Assembly: GCA_030248135.1 (NCBI GenBank)
Contig: JASANC010004938.1
Location: forward strand, 89,631 to 153,630
DNA length: 64,000 nucleotides
Direction: 5' to 3'
Origin: Theristus sp. LFF4_11
Taxonomy: Eukaryota > Nematoda > Chromadorea > Monhysterida > Xyalidae
The notes beneath the pieces are model-generated. The model made no database searches and had not been told where the DNA came from. It saw only the letters and a list, made by a program, of their open reading frames with translations. Of the stretch, positions 10,738 to 24,582 are shown piece by piece (the stretch's first letter is position 1; each line of letters begins with the position of its first letter). Both the position numbers and the translations under genes were made by a program.

Positions 10738-13700
10738 TGTGTTGATAGCGCACGAGTGAGTGTGTGTGTGTGCACGTCAGAGGGGTGCGGCGCGGGGACC
10801 GCACGATCGTGTCGTGGTTGTTCTGTTGTCTCGTCTCGTTGGCGATGTTTATGGCCGCCCATTTCGTGCCGTGCCCGAAATGACGTCCCTAATTTCGCGC
10901 GTTTGTGCGTGCACGCGTGCGCGCGCGAGAGCCGGACGGCGGCGCGGCAGCACAGCACAGCACCAGCCATCTATGCCCTTAATGACGCCAATAAATTGTC
11001 TCGAGCGAAACTCATTTTCGCAATACTGTGTGCGTGTATGTGTGTGCCACACGTATACATTCGGGCGGGATATTGCGCTCGCTGCCTTTTGGTGCGCGCG
11101 TCTAATGTCTGTAATAAAACATTGGAGCAGCCAGTGGTAATGGTGTGTGTGTGTGTGTGTGGCAGACGCAGAGTGTAGAAACACACTGCACACCAGTGCG
11201 ACCACCACAAAGGAACATGCCGCCTTTTATTCATTTCATCCTAACACACATTCAACGTCGGCGGCACACACACGCACGCACATAAACACATTACTTACAC
11301 ACAGACGCGCGCGCGCTCACGCAGTTTTCTCGCGTCTTGTCATTCTTTCATTCTCTCTCCTTCTCTCTGCCTCGTCCATTGTCGTGTCGACGTCGTCGTC
11401 ATCGGTGTAGCGCTTGTGTTGCACCTTTCAAGACTCTGCTTCAGTTTGTGTCTGCACACTTATTGTCCGGACACAGGAAAACGGTTCTTCACCCACCAGG
11501 CCACCTGGCTATACGTGTTCTGAAGGCTCTCCTGTGCAACTTGTAATTGTGAAACTATACCGATTTCATGGCCTGCAGTTGGTAATTCCACAATATTTCC
11601 CAATCATTCCATTATTGAAATCATAGAATTTGATTATCAGGTCAACTGAATTCACTCTCTACACACACGCGACCGTGCCTGGGAATTTTCATGCACCAAC
11701 GCCAAACTTGTTCTTCCGACGTTTCACGGATCAAAACGCATCAAGTTTTCCGTTGCGATTGTTTTGTATCCAGAGAATTCGTTCCGGAATGAAACATCTG
11801 AGGATCCGATCAACTGAACTGCTCCAATAGTACTAGGCTTGAATGCAGCATTATTTGGTCACTATTGCGCAGGGTTATTCACTGTGGATGTTGTTACCTT
11901 CATTATCCTTTATCAATTATTGTTGATTTTGAGTTCATTTCATTTGTTTACTGAAAACGGGGCATGCCACCCATCATGTTCATCAGGAAACCGTCATCGC
12001 CATGAACTGATTTTATTACCAACTCTCACAATATCAATTGAACTTGCAAACTGAATATCAGTTCTCAAATACCCATGTGCATGTCAGACAACCTGGTTGA
12101 TCATAAAGCTCATTTTGCGAACCAGAACTTCAAAGGTGTGCCGCCAATTAAGCGTCAGCTAACGTATTAGCGCCAGCTTATCTGTTGAGCGTTAAAAGGG
12201 CACGGAAAACTTCAAAGCGAAAATCTCCTCGAAAGGGTCTCCCACCTATAATCGGCTACTTTCAACTCTTACATCATGTCTGCGTCAGTGCGAGACACCG
12301 TAATCGAAATGCATATTTGGCTGTCAAAACTACCTGACTGCGGTTTCTACCGTGTTTGGTCTCGCCGCGATCTTGCTGCATATGTTTCTGATTGTCACTG
12401 ATAATTATAACGGCGCCTTAGTCGTTTTTCATGTTTATTCTTTTTATAATAGTTCTTTCCTGATCACCACAAAAGGTATACCAGGTTTGATAAAGGAACC
12501 CGGGTACACGGTCGAAGCCATAGCGCATATTGGCGCAGCGTTTCTCCACATTCGATCACAGCCACTAAGTGCACTTCATTCGACGGCTTTGCGTCTCAGT
12601 GCGCCTGGCCCGGCAGTGCGGGACACTTTGCTGCGCAGTTGTATGTACATGGCACATCAGCCGCTACACCGCCACCACAATATTTTGATGGAAACGTTTT
12701 GTTTGTTATTCTTGTTGTTTGCGATATTGTTCGCGTGTGTGCAATGATGTTCGCCTAAAACCAGCCCCATTGTTCAGTGTTGTGTGTGATGTGCCGCTGT
12801 GCCGTGACGGCTGGCGCTTTGATGTTGTTGTTTGAGTGGCCGTGGATTTTGAAACAAAGGGACGGTTTGTTTAAAAAAATGCCAAAATGGAACTCCGTGT
12901 ACACGCGCGCGCGGGCGTGCTGAAAATTTGGCGTCTGGAACCAGCTGTATTGCTGCTGTTTTTCGTTGCGCGTGTGTCTCTCTCTCTGTTGTCTGTCCGT
13001 TTTTTCATACTCCAAAATCATCAAAACGCGCCGCGCACACTCAACTGTTATTGTCGTTGTGTTGTTCGCTGTGTTTGAGTTTCTCGCTCTCTTGGCCATT
13101 CGTTCGTTCGTTCGTGCTTTTTGAACGTCGGTGCGATATTATAATTTTGAAACGCGAACACACGACACAAACGATGATGAAACAACAGAGACACACACAC
13201 ACGCGAACGCACTACTAGCAATTTGCGTGTCCGATCCGTATGGACACGGTTAGCTTGCTGCTGCTGTTGCTGCTAGCACACACACACGGCGTGCGGACAA
13301 AAAAAACACTGCAGCTGCGTCCACCACCGCAAGGCGCGGCATTTCCGTTTGATCATGGGCGAAAATTTCGTCGTCGTACGCTGAATGGATACGAAACTCA
13401 TTTTTCACGCGGACCAAAGGCGGGGGGTGGGGCGGGTGCACCCATGATGATTGATAATGTTTTGCCACCAACCAGCCCAAAACCAGCAGGAAAACGCACG
13501 CGCCCCAGACCACCGGACGGGCCGTGGGTTGTCTTCTTATGGTTGTACATGCGTTCGTCGGTTTTGTTCGCCCGGTTTTTTTTTCTGAAAAAGCTCTTTT
13601 GGTTGTTGCGAACTCGGATTGCTGAAATCGGTAATGAGTGACCTGGCAACTGTGAGAGTTTGGCTTTTGGTCAGTGCTGTCATGACACACGTGATGCCGG

Positions 13701-16100
13701 ATTAAAAACTACACTTGGATGTGGTGTGTTTGGCCTTGGAAAACTCAATCGGTCATACTTTGTGTTCGGTGAGCCATCAGGCATTCATACCGTTGGATCC
13801 GTGATTTTTTTGCGCTCAAGGGCGGAATCGAGAAAAAAGAGGACAGACACTAAATTGATTAAAGGTTCTTTTGTTTTGGAGATTTAAACAATGGTGTGAT
13901 TTATTTGTGCGTTTTGGATATAAACCGAGGATTTTTTGAACGTGAGTGCGACGCCAAAAATGTCCGAACAGTGGTGACGTGTCCCAAGCCGTGTCCGTAT
14001 CCCGGGTCGTATTTTGTCCCGGGAATGTTTGTTGCGCAGAATGCCGAGTTACAAGCGAGTTAGGACGGGACATACATATCACGCGGGACACGACACCGGA
14101 CGCGACGTTCAGACAGATTTTTTTCAAGCGTGTTATGCTGTTGATTAGGTGCAAAAACCAGTTCTTCTGTCTGTGTAATTGCAGTGTTTAGCGGGTAGAT
14201 TGTCAGCACAGACAACGTCCCTGCGCGGTGCGTGATGATTCTGGGGAAAGATGCATAAAATCAACAAGTAATTCTCAACCTTCGTCACGCCTGTAATAAT
14301 CAGAGTGACAGTTTGTTTGTTTTTCCATTTCACCATCATCAGTCGATATGACACGAACAAACGTGACGTGACGTGCCGCTATATTGCGCCTTTTAAAGTT
14401 GGTGTTGATCTATCTCCAGAGTTGAAGTTGTGTGTGCGTGCATGGACTTTGGTGCTTTATCGACGTGTTTCTGTGGTGTGAATTCTACTGTATATCTATG
14501 CGAGATTATTGTTTCTCCGTGTTTCATCCAGTATGAAACGCAACATTTAGCGTTTTTTGTTGTTGCTTCTCTTGCGAACCAACGACAGTCACCATTAAGT
14601 GGCATGGTAAAATACTGCTGTTTTCTTGCGAATTATTTGCGTCTCTGTGTGTGCGTGACGTGTAGCGCTGCTTCAACTGGATTAAAACAAAATTTCTCTT
14701 CCAATCTACACGCTACAACAAAAACGTTCTCTCTTGCATTATGTTTCGTCTTCTGTCTCGTGTGTGATTCTGCGCGCATAACACAGCGTTTGTGAAACAG
14801 CGAAAAAAAATACAAATATAATACGAATATTTCGGTGTGCGTGCGTGCGCGCGCTAGGCTGCACGAGCGAACACGTACGCAGCGAATGGAGAGACGGCGG
14901 AGCAGAGCAGAGCACAGCGCACTCGGTCGGGCCGCTGCTGCGCGGGGCGCAATTAATCACGGGCGCGATGCGCGAATCGGCGTCTTTGATGCTCAAAGGG
15001 ACTCGCCGCCGTGCGCGCGCGCTCCAGCCAGCCACAACACCGGCTATTTTTCATTTCGCCGCGGCTGCCCCGGTCTCGTTTCTTTCTCTCTCTCTCTCTT
15101 GATACACTGCATAGCGTTGCATAAAACGCACAACAACAACAACAACAACTAACCATATTTTGACTTTCACACACACACGCACACACACAGCAATAGCTGT
15201 GCGGCGCAAAAATATTATAAGAATATCGCTGCGCACGAGAGAGCACAACGACTACGGTTACGTATGTGACTACTCATCATACATGTATGTACATATTGTG
15301 GTGCGAAATGCTCGCTCGCACTTTCAAACACGTATCTAGATACATTGTCTGTCTCTCCATATATGATACCGTAATGCACACATTTCAAGAGCGTATACAT
15401 GGGCATATACACATAAGATCTTATGGGTGCTGGTGGAAATAATAATGCGTTTTTTTGCCGCTTACACTGGACAATTAGCAGTTACAGGGTGGACAGTGCA
15501 GCGCCTGTGAAACATCTGATGAAATCGATGACAGTGAGAATAGATGTTGACTGGTGGTGATCATGGTGAAGGTGTGAACGTTTTGTGCGTTGGTGAATGT
15601 TTTTTTGGTTTCTTGAAGGTTCAATCGCCAAATCGACTCGGCTCCGACAAGGGGATTTGAAAAGCCAAAAAAATAACCGAAAATCTGCAGCGTATAACCA
15701 GTCGGCGATACCGCTGGATCGTGTGATGCGGAATTTGAAACTTTAAATGCGCTAATAACTTATTGTGCATGCATCAATGGGAATATACAAAATCAAACCC
15801 TATTTTTGCCATTTTTTATTGTTTTACAGACAAATGAATGGGGAGCAACTTGAAATTCATTTTTGGTGGCCGCAATGGCATCAAACGTGCCCGACGTATG
15901 AAAACAATGTTTAACGTCAGTTTTTGCTTTTTACATTGCAGGCCAGTGTATCGCAAGGTTGCTGGACATGGTTTTGCTGTTTCGCCCAGTGCTGAAAATC
16001 ACAGAAATTTTTCGGTTGGAAGCACTTGCCCGTGCGGGACGGGTTGCAAAAAGTTTCTAGGGGTGGAGGTAAGATAACACCTCTCCCGGTTCAACAAGTC

Positions 16101-16290
16101 GTCCTCGTAGCCTGGGTGGAAGCTCGTTAGACTCTTGTCTTTGCGTTCGAGCGATCGAGCCCCACCGAGGGGTGCATAGACACTGAATGACAGAGAAAAC
16201 TCGATGGGCGCCCTACTCGACGGCGTTCTGTACGCTTTTCTGAGTTTGTCTTGGCTAAAACAATAGCCTAAAATCACCGTTATTCGTTTG
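16101..16290 (+). repeat. tRNA-derived SINE-like repeat, copy B
   Basis: The head CCTGGGTGGAAGCTCGTTAG resembles an A box and GCGATCGAGCCCC a B box. It is followed by the family-specific body ACTCGATGGGCGCCCTACTCG. It is more complete than copy A. Confidence 0.6.
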
Positions 16291-16498
16291 TGAGACCGCT
16301 CGGTTTTCGCTACATCGAAATCGCAACTGTCCAGCGCCCTCGCGGTGTCAGTCCAGAAAGTCCCAGCACCTGATGCGCTAAAGTCCTGCGAATTGTTTGT
16401 AAAAGTGCCTGGTGAAGGTTATCCTGAACAACAGTTTCAAAAAAAAACTGTCATCAACTGTGTTAAAACGTTTCTTCTCCATCTGTCTAACCGTCTCA

Positions 16499-16555
16499 AG
16501 TGGCATTCGTGAAACAGTATTGTGACGCGTAGCTTATACTGATTCATGAAAGTCC
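16499..16555 (+). repeat. Copy of the foldback element at 32,157
   Basis: TGGCATTCGTGAAACAGTAT followed by GTGACGCGTAGCTTATA, matching the left arm of the 32,157 hairpin. The second arm is short (GATTCATGAAAG). Confidence 0.45.
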
Positions 16556-19500
16556 TTTTCATTTATCTGATTATCTTTACATGTGTACTTCATGTCCATT
16601 AACGGATCGAACGGACGTCACAAAGTTCAACTTTTTCGTTTCGTTGTTGTTGTTTTTAAACGTCGATATTTTGTTTCTAATGCTTTCTGACATGTCTACA
16701 GCAGAACCATTCTACGCCTCAGCTAACATTGCAAGAGATTTCACTTGTGCCTTTTGCAGGAATGAGTCAATCAAATTCAACAAAATCAAAATGACAAGGC
16801 TGTTTCGTTTATTGCAAATAACCGCCGACCAGGAAAGGGGGCTGCCGGTGAATCTGAAATTACCGCGCGAAAAACGGTGTAAATTGTTAATTGGACGGTA
16901 TGGAGGCAGATTTGAATACTGATTCTTGATGCGAGGACAACTCGGAGGATAATATCGATCATATTTCACCGTAATATGACATCGGAAAACGCGGCTACTT
17001 CGCCACCGGAAAACCACGTCAGACCGGAAAGCTGCTGGCGCCAGCAACTGCCCGAGAAACTTTAATTCAGAAAAACCGTATTTTTTGTCGACAAACGATG
17101 GATACATTGATTGGCCGTGGTGTCTGATCTGCTGAGATGGAATTGCTGCGATTTGGTCTGCTAAGAAGCCGTTCATTGAAATCGACAATGCAGGATTTTG
17201 ATTGATTTCGAACCAAACGTGATGAATTTCAAAATTTGGACGCTTTAAAAACTTGCAAAAAGATATGACAAACAGTATTGCCATCGAAAATGCATTTTCT
17301 GTTCAAACACGCTACAAAATTCCGAGTCCGAATCTTATGTCCAAAATGGTCAGTTACAAATTTTACTATCTATAAATTCGGACACAGACTCTGGCACAAA
17401 CTGGGACTCTGTAAATTCTTTTAGCGTGAATTCTTTGAGGGCTGCCGGAAGAAAATTTGTCTTTTATTTTTTTAAAAGACTTGATTTTTTTAAATTCTGA
17501 TGACAGTTCAACCCGAAATTCGAATATTCGATGAACCACATGTCCAGGTTACGTTTTTGCGCGGCTTGCCGGATGTTCCAGTGTAACCATTTTCTATTTA
17601 TGCCAGTTCAAGTTTTCTTATCCATTTTCAGAGTTGGCCTTTGGGTCGTACATTTTTTGGGCTGGATTTTGTTCTGCTTCACTATGAAGTGTCGAAGCGT
17701 TATCTTTTTCTGAACGGGTTGACAAAAAATATTATTTTTTGTTTTTTATCATACTCTGCTGGATTTCATGTCATTTTCAATACGGGTATCATTTTGTTAC
17801 GTGTGGTAAAGTTTTCCGGGTATTTGTGATATTTTCAGGAACTCTGCAATAAACTGTCATTTGTAGTCCACAAAATGTATGCGGTTTGCTTGTCATTCTG
17901 CGATCACGTGTTCATTAAAAAAGCATTCATTCATTGGTAGCCTCGTCACATTTTAGTCGGACAGACATCGAGATTTCAAAATTAAAGCAATAAAAACGCA
18001 TTCATTGTGTTTACGCGCTCAGAAATCACTGAAAAAAATGTGAACAGCAGAAAGAGATAGAAAAAACGCTGAATTTCAACTCCAAAAAGTGACAATAAGC
18101 AACCGGAGTAATTATCATTTCTCGGACACAAACGCACGTTGGACAGAGCCAAAATGGCACACTCTATGCTTTCGTAGTTTCCATGTGCACAAGCTCAGGT
18201 ACTTTTTCATGCCCGTCAGCGGATAGGTGGGGACTGGACACATAGCGGCACACTCCAAAGGGCCGCAGAAAAGAGCGACACGCGCGCGCGCACTGCGCTG
18301 GAAGCTGTCGCAACGTCAGCCAACGTCAACAACAGCGCCGACAAGGTGCGCCGCTAATGACAGCTTGTCACCGGGGCGTGTGCACGGCGCAGTGATCGAT
18401 GATTGGTCAGCGAGGCTACACCGGCACGCGAACGAAAAGGCCTGCAGCTATATGCCATGCTCTTTGTATTTTGAAAATGTTCAATTTAAAATAATGCATA
18501 CACGCACACACAGCAAAACGAATGTATATTTCGAAAATGGAAGGCTTGTATTTTCAAAATAAAACCACTGGAACCATATACATGTAGCACATCACCTGTG
18601 CATGGGCAATTTTCATTAGATGTCTATAAAAAGCTCGCCCACCGGTTTTTCGTTGCTTTCTCTCTCTATTTTCCGACTTTTCACGTCATATGGTATGCCC
18701 CCGGAAAACGCATGACACAGTAGACAGTCATAATGACAGGGTTCCGATGCTTGCGTTTTTGGGTTGTCTATGACAGGGGGTGGCCCGTGGCAGCCAGCAT
18801 GCCCACCACGCAAAGTTTCGTTCTCACACAATGGGGGACGCAAAATCACGATGAAGCTCACAGCTTCGGTAGAGTTTCTCGACTTACGTTTGCAACTGTA
18901 GCGCTGATTGGCTGAATGAAATTTGGTAGAACCAATCGTTGCGCAAGTGACCGTCCACGGTTGTATGGGCAGTGTCGCAAATGTGGAATACCTCAAGGTG
19001 GACCTCAGCTTTGGCGTAGTGAAACAGTTGCTAATCCGCAGTTTCTGATTTCCAATCCAGAGCAGAGACTTACGGGTTTGGTTGTGGTAACCCAATCAGC
19101 AAGTATAATTTCTGCGCTGAACGAAACAAGCTAGAGCAATTTATTTGATTATACATGTAGTTCTGGACTTTAATCAATGTTGGCATGGAACCGTAGATGG
19201 AATTCGAATTTTAATGCAGCTGGAGCAACCAACAAGGTGTATTTGAGTTTTAGAGAAACTAAAATTGTGTATTTTGTTTGTTACACGTTGGTTGAATTGC
19301 ATGAGCAGGCATCAGAAACACAAGGACATTGTGGGAGCCACGAAATTCCAGTTCGTTTTGCAACGTGTTCACTTTCAAAAGTTAATAAAGCGAAATTTGT
19401 CATCTAAATCGGATCGTTTGAATTCGGCCGACTACTTGGTTGGTGGGACTTAAATTGAGAGCGTTTAGCGTTTTTGTCGCGTGTTTGCCGATTATTACTG

Positions 19501-20602
19501 CCAACTGCCAACCAACCAGCTTTCACATAATCATAATGATCATGATAACATTTTGACAATCTCGACGTTCAATCAACTTTTATTTCACAGAGTCCAGTTT
19601 CTAATCTTATGGTCGGTGCGTGTGTGCGGAATTAATCGAGATTGCGTGGTTTTTACGACGTGTGGTAATTCATCTAACGATTGCTAATCACTTTTGACAA
19701 AATGCAAACGACAAAATTAGCAGTCGTACTCAATTTTACAATTGCACAACATCAGCCAAACCCCGCGTTAATATTATCAATCAGTGGCCCGGGTTGTAAA
19801 TGCAAGCGCACACTGTAAATCTTGCATATTGTTTACTTCGCTAACTGAATAAACTCAGATCGAGTCAGATATAATCTTCTCTGGTTCAGCAATCTCTAAT
19901 GCTTAAGTGATAATGGGTAGTTTAACTGTATTACACATAGGTATGTATTGAAAGAAAAGTAAAACGACACGAAACCTACATTGGACCTCCCGGTAAAGTA
20001 AAGGGACTTGCCACTGACACCAAGATTTGGATTTTCAATTTTTGTAAGTGATGATCACTTCACAAAAAACATTCGAACGAATGGGACAAAACGATCAAAC
20101 GAAACAAAAGGCGTGATGCAAAATGTTGAAAACAAGTATGATTTGACGTCTCAGTCTGTGACGGCTGAGCCATCTTTGGACACTGTCTTTGTGATTGAGG
20201 TCACATTTTTTGGCACTGTTTTTAATGGATTTTTAATGCTGTTTTTTGCCATTACACGCCAAAAAATTCCGAACAGGTGCCCTATTGTCAGGTCTAACAA
20301 CGACCGTGCCAACGACCTCCATTGTTTGAACGCTAAACTACTCTCTTTCTCCACCAATCTCTTCTCTTATCTACTCTTTTACAATAGTTAATCTAGTCTT
20401 CACACATTGGTCGATACGTGTTGTGTGTTCGCATGTGTTTCTTCCTGTGTGTGCTCAGTTGTCATCGCCTTGACAATAAAAATACAAAGGTCTGCGTGTT
20501 GTGTTGGCAAGTGCCACCCGACGCCTACGAATAAGGGCAAGGGCGTTTGGGCGTACAAGGCGTCCGGATCCAGGCTAATAGCCGACTTACTCGCTGAAAG
20601 GT

Positions 20603-20835
20603 ATTGTGGATTTATTCAATCGTGTCCAGACTAAAATGACGTCATTTGCTTTAAAAACGCCGGTTTGTCAAAGTACAGGCACTAAAATGTCATTTTGATG
20701 TGACTGATTCGACATTCACCATTTGTTTAGGGGAAGAAACCGGCTAAACGGAAAGTCTGGTTTGCTGTGAACGGCAAGCGCATGTTTGGCGGCACATGAC
20801 GTCAGTTCAGTGGAACACGTTTAAAAATGTCATAC
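20603..20835 (+). mobile_element. MITE with CRE-bearing inverted repeats, copy 1
   Basis: The ends carry ACTAAAATGACGTCATTT and, inverted, a CACTGAACTGACGTCATGT-like sequence. The element matches copies at 23,551 and 32,296 over about 235 bp. It has no coding capacity. Confidence 0.65.
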
Positions 20836-20928
20836 CAGTGCCGATGTACGGTTTCGCGTATAACCGAATCAGTGCCTTGAGACGCAGAGATGACGCTGGC
20901 AACGGCTGTTGTTTCCACTCTGAACGCT

Positions 20929-21030
20929 CAACATGTTGGTGTCCCGTCAGACCAGGTGAGAGCTGGTCCGCAGATTGGCCAACATGTCAGTGCCCTGACA
21001 GGCCAGGTGGCACATGGTCTGCAGTTTGGT
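20929..21030 (+). repeat. Two-unit 51-bp tandem duplication
   Basis: Unit 1 begins CAACATGTTGGTGTCCC and unit 2 (20,980) CAACATGTCAGTGCCCTGAC. Both continue CCAGGTG, TGGTC, GCAGATTGG or GCAGTTTGG. The 51-bp period is 17 codons and stays open in one frame. Confidence 0.55.
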
Positions 21031-21327
21031 ACGTTGACAGAACGTGCGAACCCACCGTTGAAGCACGGCGCATCGTCAAGCAACGTCCCCAGTGGCACGC
21101 ACGTCGCTTGTCCGCTTTTGTATAGCGCGCGACCTCCCGGAAATTACAGTGGAACACTATACACTCGGTGTTTTGAGCAGCTTCTTTCCGGGACATTACG
21201 CGGGACACACCGAAAAGGACAGGACACCGGACACTTTTTCGGAGTGCCGAACAGCATCCGGGACGGGTTCCACGCTGACCTGAGATGCTCCTTCTGGAGA
21301 CGTTTTCGGGCGCCAGCCACATGGATG

Positions 21328-21622
21328 TACAGGGTGTCCCAAAAAAGCGTAACAAAAGTAAATCGCTTGTGCGGCCGACTTGTTTCACGTGAAGTCAATC
21401 CTCTCGGCCCTTCAAGTTTCATTCTTCTCAGCTGCTCAATGTGTTTTCCATTGTTCTCAATGAACGATATTATTCAATGTTTGAAACTGAGGATCACTTT
21501 CTGATGCAGCGCCCGATCATCGTTACTTTTTACTTGCTTTTGTTTTTACAAATTTCATAGCTTCACGTGCAACCAGTCGGCCGTATGAGCCATTTACTTT
21601 TGTTATGTTTTGGGACATACAG
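21328..21622. mobile_element. Mariner-like MITE
   Basis: ACAGGGTGTCCCAAAAAAGC at the left, and near the right end the inverse of TGTCCCAAAACATAACAAAA. Both arms continue with AACAAAAGTAAAT, CGGCCGACT and CACGTGAAG, giving inverted repeats of about 65 bp. ACAGGGTGTCCC is a common mariner end. No transposase frame is present. Confidence 0.6.
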
Positions 21623-22764
21623 GTTTATTTGATTTTGAAATTCGAAACGATGAATTGTTTTGTAGCGTCTAAGTTCTTATTGTCTTTGACTAAAGTAGAT
21701 TTCTGATAGTGATTTTCATTTTTTTTGCTCACCGATAGAGAAAAGTCTTTTTTTTTCTTAAACAACAGTTTAAAAAAATCCAGTCCAGTCCCGGGTAAAA
21801 ACTAGTCTGAACTGAATTGCCTGCAGTTTAGCGAGGTTGACAGAATATCGGAAATATAATTTTCTTCCGAAGCACTTTTGCGTTTGAGAGTTTACAGTGG
21901 CATTCGCGTGATGTCGCTCGGCACAACAGTTGTTATGTGTACCGTAGTTGGTAAGTTGTGCGTGTTTATTCAGTTTGTATACGTACGTTAACGCGTCTCT
22001 GCCTAATTTACAACCCTTCATAAACTGCAGTTTTTATGTGAGCCAACAAATAGTTTAGTTTTTTTTGTTCAACTGGAAATTTATTTATTTCAATGTGAAA
22101 TGTGTACTTTACAAATGTGCCTGTTCAGAGCGCGGTGTTGAAAGCCATTAATCGTGGAACGTATAATTGGCGAATAAAAACCGACCACAAACACGAAGCA
22201 CCAGCAAAAACAAATGACATACAAACTGTAAAGAGGTGAAGACGTGAAACTTGAGAGACCGCTAAAAAGACAAGTGAAATTAATTAAATCGCCAGAAAAA
22301 AACTAGTCGAGGCAAAATTATCCAAGGCATTGCAGCATGAGGCAATCTGAGCGAAAGAGGGTTAAAACGGTCATCAAATTTGTTAGTCAAAAGTTGCAAC
22401 TGAAAAACAAATCAAACTGTCTTCAATTCATTAGCATTGAACTCACGGAAACAAATTCAAATCCCACCATCTACTGTAGATTGAGCGACAATCTTGCGAG
22501 TGCACGTGATTTTGTTTGTGTCCATGCATCTGTTTTCTCAGTCATTCTGCTTTTCCACGACGGCCGCACCAGCAAAATCGTGTGCTGGCCTCCAGTGTCG
22601 CGTTGTCACCGCGCGTCCCTGTGTTTTGTCGTTGCGTAGCGTCGTGGCTCTGTTCAAATTCTCATCGCGAATGACCACACACTTGTACTCGTCGTTTACT
22701 CCTCCGTTTTTTTTGCGAGATGTTCAGTCCTGCACAATGCACGATAGGAAATCAGGTTGATTGC

Positions 22765-22970
22765 TTGATGCGGCAATTCAGATCTGCTGAAGTGAACCGA
22801 GCCCCTGAGATATGACACGGAGTCACTTGGGGCGCAAATCAAACATAAAGCTAGCTTTTATTTTGCGTCTTCGTCAAAGTTATTCTTGTTTATTCTCGTC
22901 ACAGTTCGTTATTCTGTCTCAAAGTCAACGCATTGAGTTGCAGCACCAAAATGAAAGATGATAACTTGAA
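22765..22970 (+). repeat. Foldback repeat family, copy near 22.8 kb
   Basis: GCTTGATGCGGCAATTCAGA at the left, GGAGTCACTT inside, and CAACGCATTGAGTTGCAGCA at the right, followed by CCAAAATGAAA. It is diverged. Confidence 0.45.
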
Positions 22971-23550
22971 AAACAGAGAAGAGTTCAGTTGTGTGCCGAT
23001 TTTCAGGGTTTACAATAATCCATTGAGTTCAGAAAAAAAGTTCGACAAAACATGCCAACATGTAAAGAATTTTGTTGTCTCATTTTTGGTCGAAATTGGA
23101 CAAATCAAGTGGAAGGAAGTTTTTGGCATTTTTTTTGTGGACAACAAATTAGGTGGCTTTTTTTCACAGATTCATCCCAATTTTTTAAAAAAAAGTCTTG
23201 CCAAAATGTAATCGCAATATTTACGTTTGTGTCAAAAACTCACACTGGCATTCTCGCACGTGAAAATCGTCGAGAGATGAATTGTGGACGATAATAACAT
23301 TGTTGATGCCCGTCTGTGATTCATCGTTCGTTTGTCGGCATTGCCATGGCTGCACTCAAACATTTGGGTTTTACTTTATTGGCTAAACTTAATTGAAAGT
23401 CTACCGTTTAAGTGTGAAAGTTAGCTGCGTTGCTATCGTTAATTTATAACGCAAACGTGCCTCTGTGGCTTTGGGGCTTTCAGCATACATTCTTGTGACT
23501 TACTCGCATATGCGGTGGAAGTTCGTCACAGAGCGGTCGCAACGGTTGTA

Positions 23551-23787
23551 CTATGACCTATTTTTTCGAGCGTGTCCCACTGAAATGACGTCATGTGCCG
23601 CAAAACATGCGCTTGTCGTTCACAGCAAACCAGACTTTCCGTTTAGCCGATTTCTTCCCGTAATCAAATGGTGAAAGTCGAATCAGTCACACCAAACTGA
23701 AATTTTAGTGCCTGTACTTTGACAAACGTGCGTTTTTAAAGCAAATGACGTCATTTTAGTCCGGACACGTTTGAACAAATCCACAAT
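23551..23787 (-). mobile_element. MITE with CRE-bearing inverted repeats, copy 2
   Basis: The reverse orientation of copies 1 and 3. Terminal inverted repeats share ACGTGTCC, ACT, AAATGACGTCAT over about 40 bp. It is non-autonomous. Confidence 0.68.
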
Positions 23788-24582
23788 CCATGGTTCTTTA
23801 AACCTGTCATCATTCTTGCAGAATACAGAGCCCGCGAAGGAGAACACGGCATCAGGGTTGACAAGGAAGACATTTAGCCAGAATTAGGGGTTTCTTGATT
23901 TCAACCAAAAACTAAGCGCGTTTATTCTTTATTGTAAATTTTTGTATGCACGCACTGTATTCTGTCAAAAAACTAAACAGACTGTAACCTGTAACTGGGC
24001 CATTGCAGCAGTGCACCAGTGTTCATTCGCCGACCTTGCGTCCTCTGAAGTTAGAAAAAAGGCACCTTCACAGCACATACAGTATGTTCATTTAAACCAG
24101 TCTTTTTTTACCGCTTATAGAGCATGCGAAACTTCTCATTTGTGGCTAAATATGTTTCTTGCAACCCCCATTCCCTAAATTTGGTGCGATCCCACTGCGA
24201 TTGACTGTTTTTGACAAAACCACGCGTTTGTAAAAAGCGAAGTGCTTGCTATCCAGTAAAGTTCTAACCTTGGTCGCTTGCATTTTGAGGGGTGCATGTC
24301 GACTGGTGTTTCGATTTTCACGATCCTTATCCTCCTTATCGACGTCCTTAACCCGATAGTCTGAGTAAAACGAAGTTGTGTTGAAATTATTTTCATTGTT
24401 TAAACCGAAGTATTTTTTGAAGGGTTGGCTTCAATTTAAAACAAGCGATTGCAACAAAGAGCATAAGCAAAATTGAAAAATCAACAAAAGTGAAAAACTG
24501 AGTTTTAGTATCAAAACATTGTTATTGTTTAGGTTCTACGACTGAATGCGGGTGCAAAGGAAACTAGTTTCAAACTTCATGT

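Larger units (their letters stand above)
7550..11420. other. Upstream region of the Hox4-like gene with AT-motif clusters and CA/TG microsatellites
   Basis: No gene is recognised. Two clusters of TTTATGG/CATAAA/TGATTTA-like homeodomain sites lie at 8,100-8,420 and 9,510-10,080. From 10,100 to 11,330 the DNA is rich in CA/TG runs; the longest is pure CA at about 10,704-10,734. Open frames here are stop-poor artefacts of the dinucleotide repeats. Confidence 0.5.
11421..20600. other. Intergenic DNA, no gene recognised
   Basis: AT-rich, many stops in all frames, with one SINE (16,101-16,290), one foldback fragment (16,499-16,555) and a CCAAT-type CTGATTGG at 18,904. A G-rich tract near 13,419-13,436 could form a quadruplex. 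The 190-codon minus-strand frame at 16,712-17,284 has no recognisable domain and is about the length expected by chance for a window this size. Confidence 0.5.

Noticed and set aside
10578..11208. Several 100-190-codon frames on both strands
   Set aside because: They are produced by CA/TG microsatellites (Thr-His and Cys-Val runs) that lack stops, not by coding constraint.
16101..16180. A functional tRNA gene at the SINE heads
   Set aside because: A/B-box-like words are present but arms do not pair into a cloverleaf, and the sequence is part of a multi-copy repeat.
16712..17284. 190-codon minus-strand frame
   Set aside because: Its length is within chance expectation for 64 kb, there is no recognisable motif, and no splice-supported context was found.
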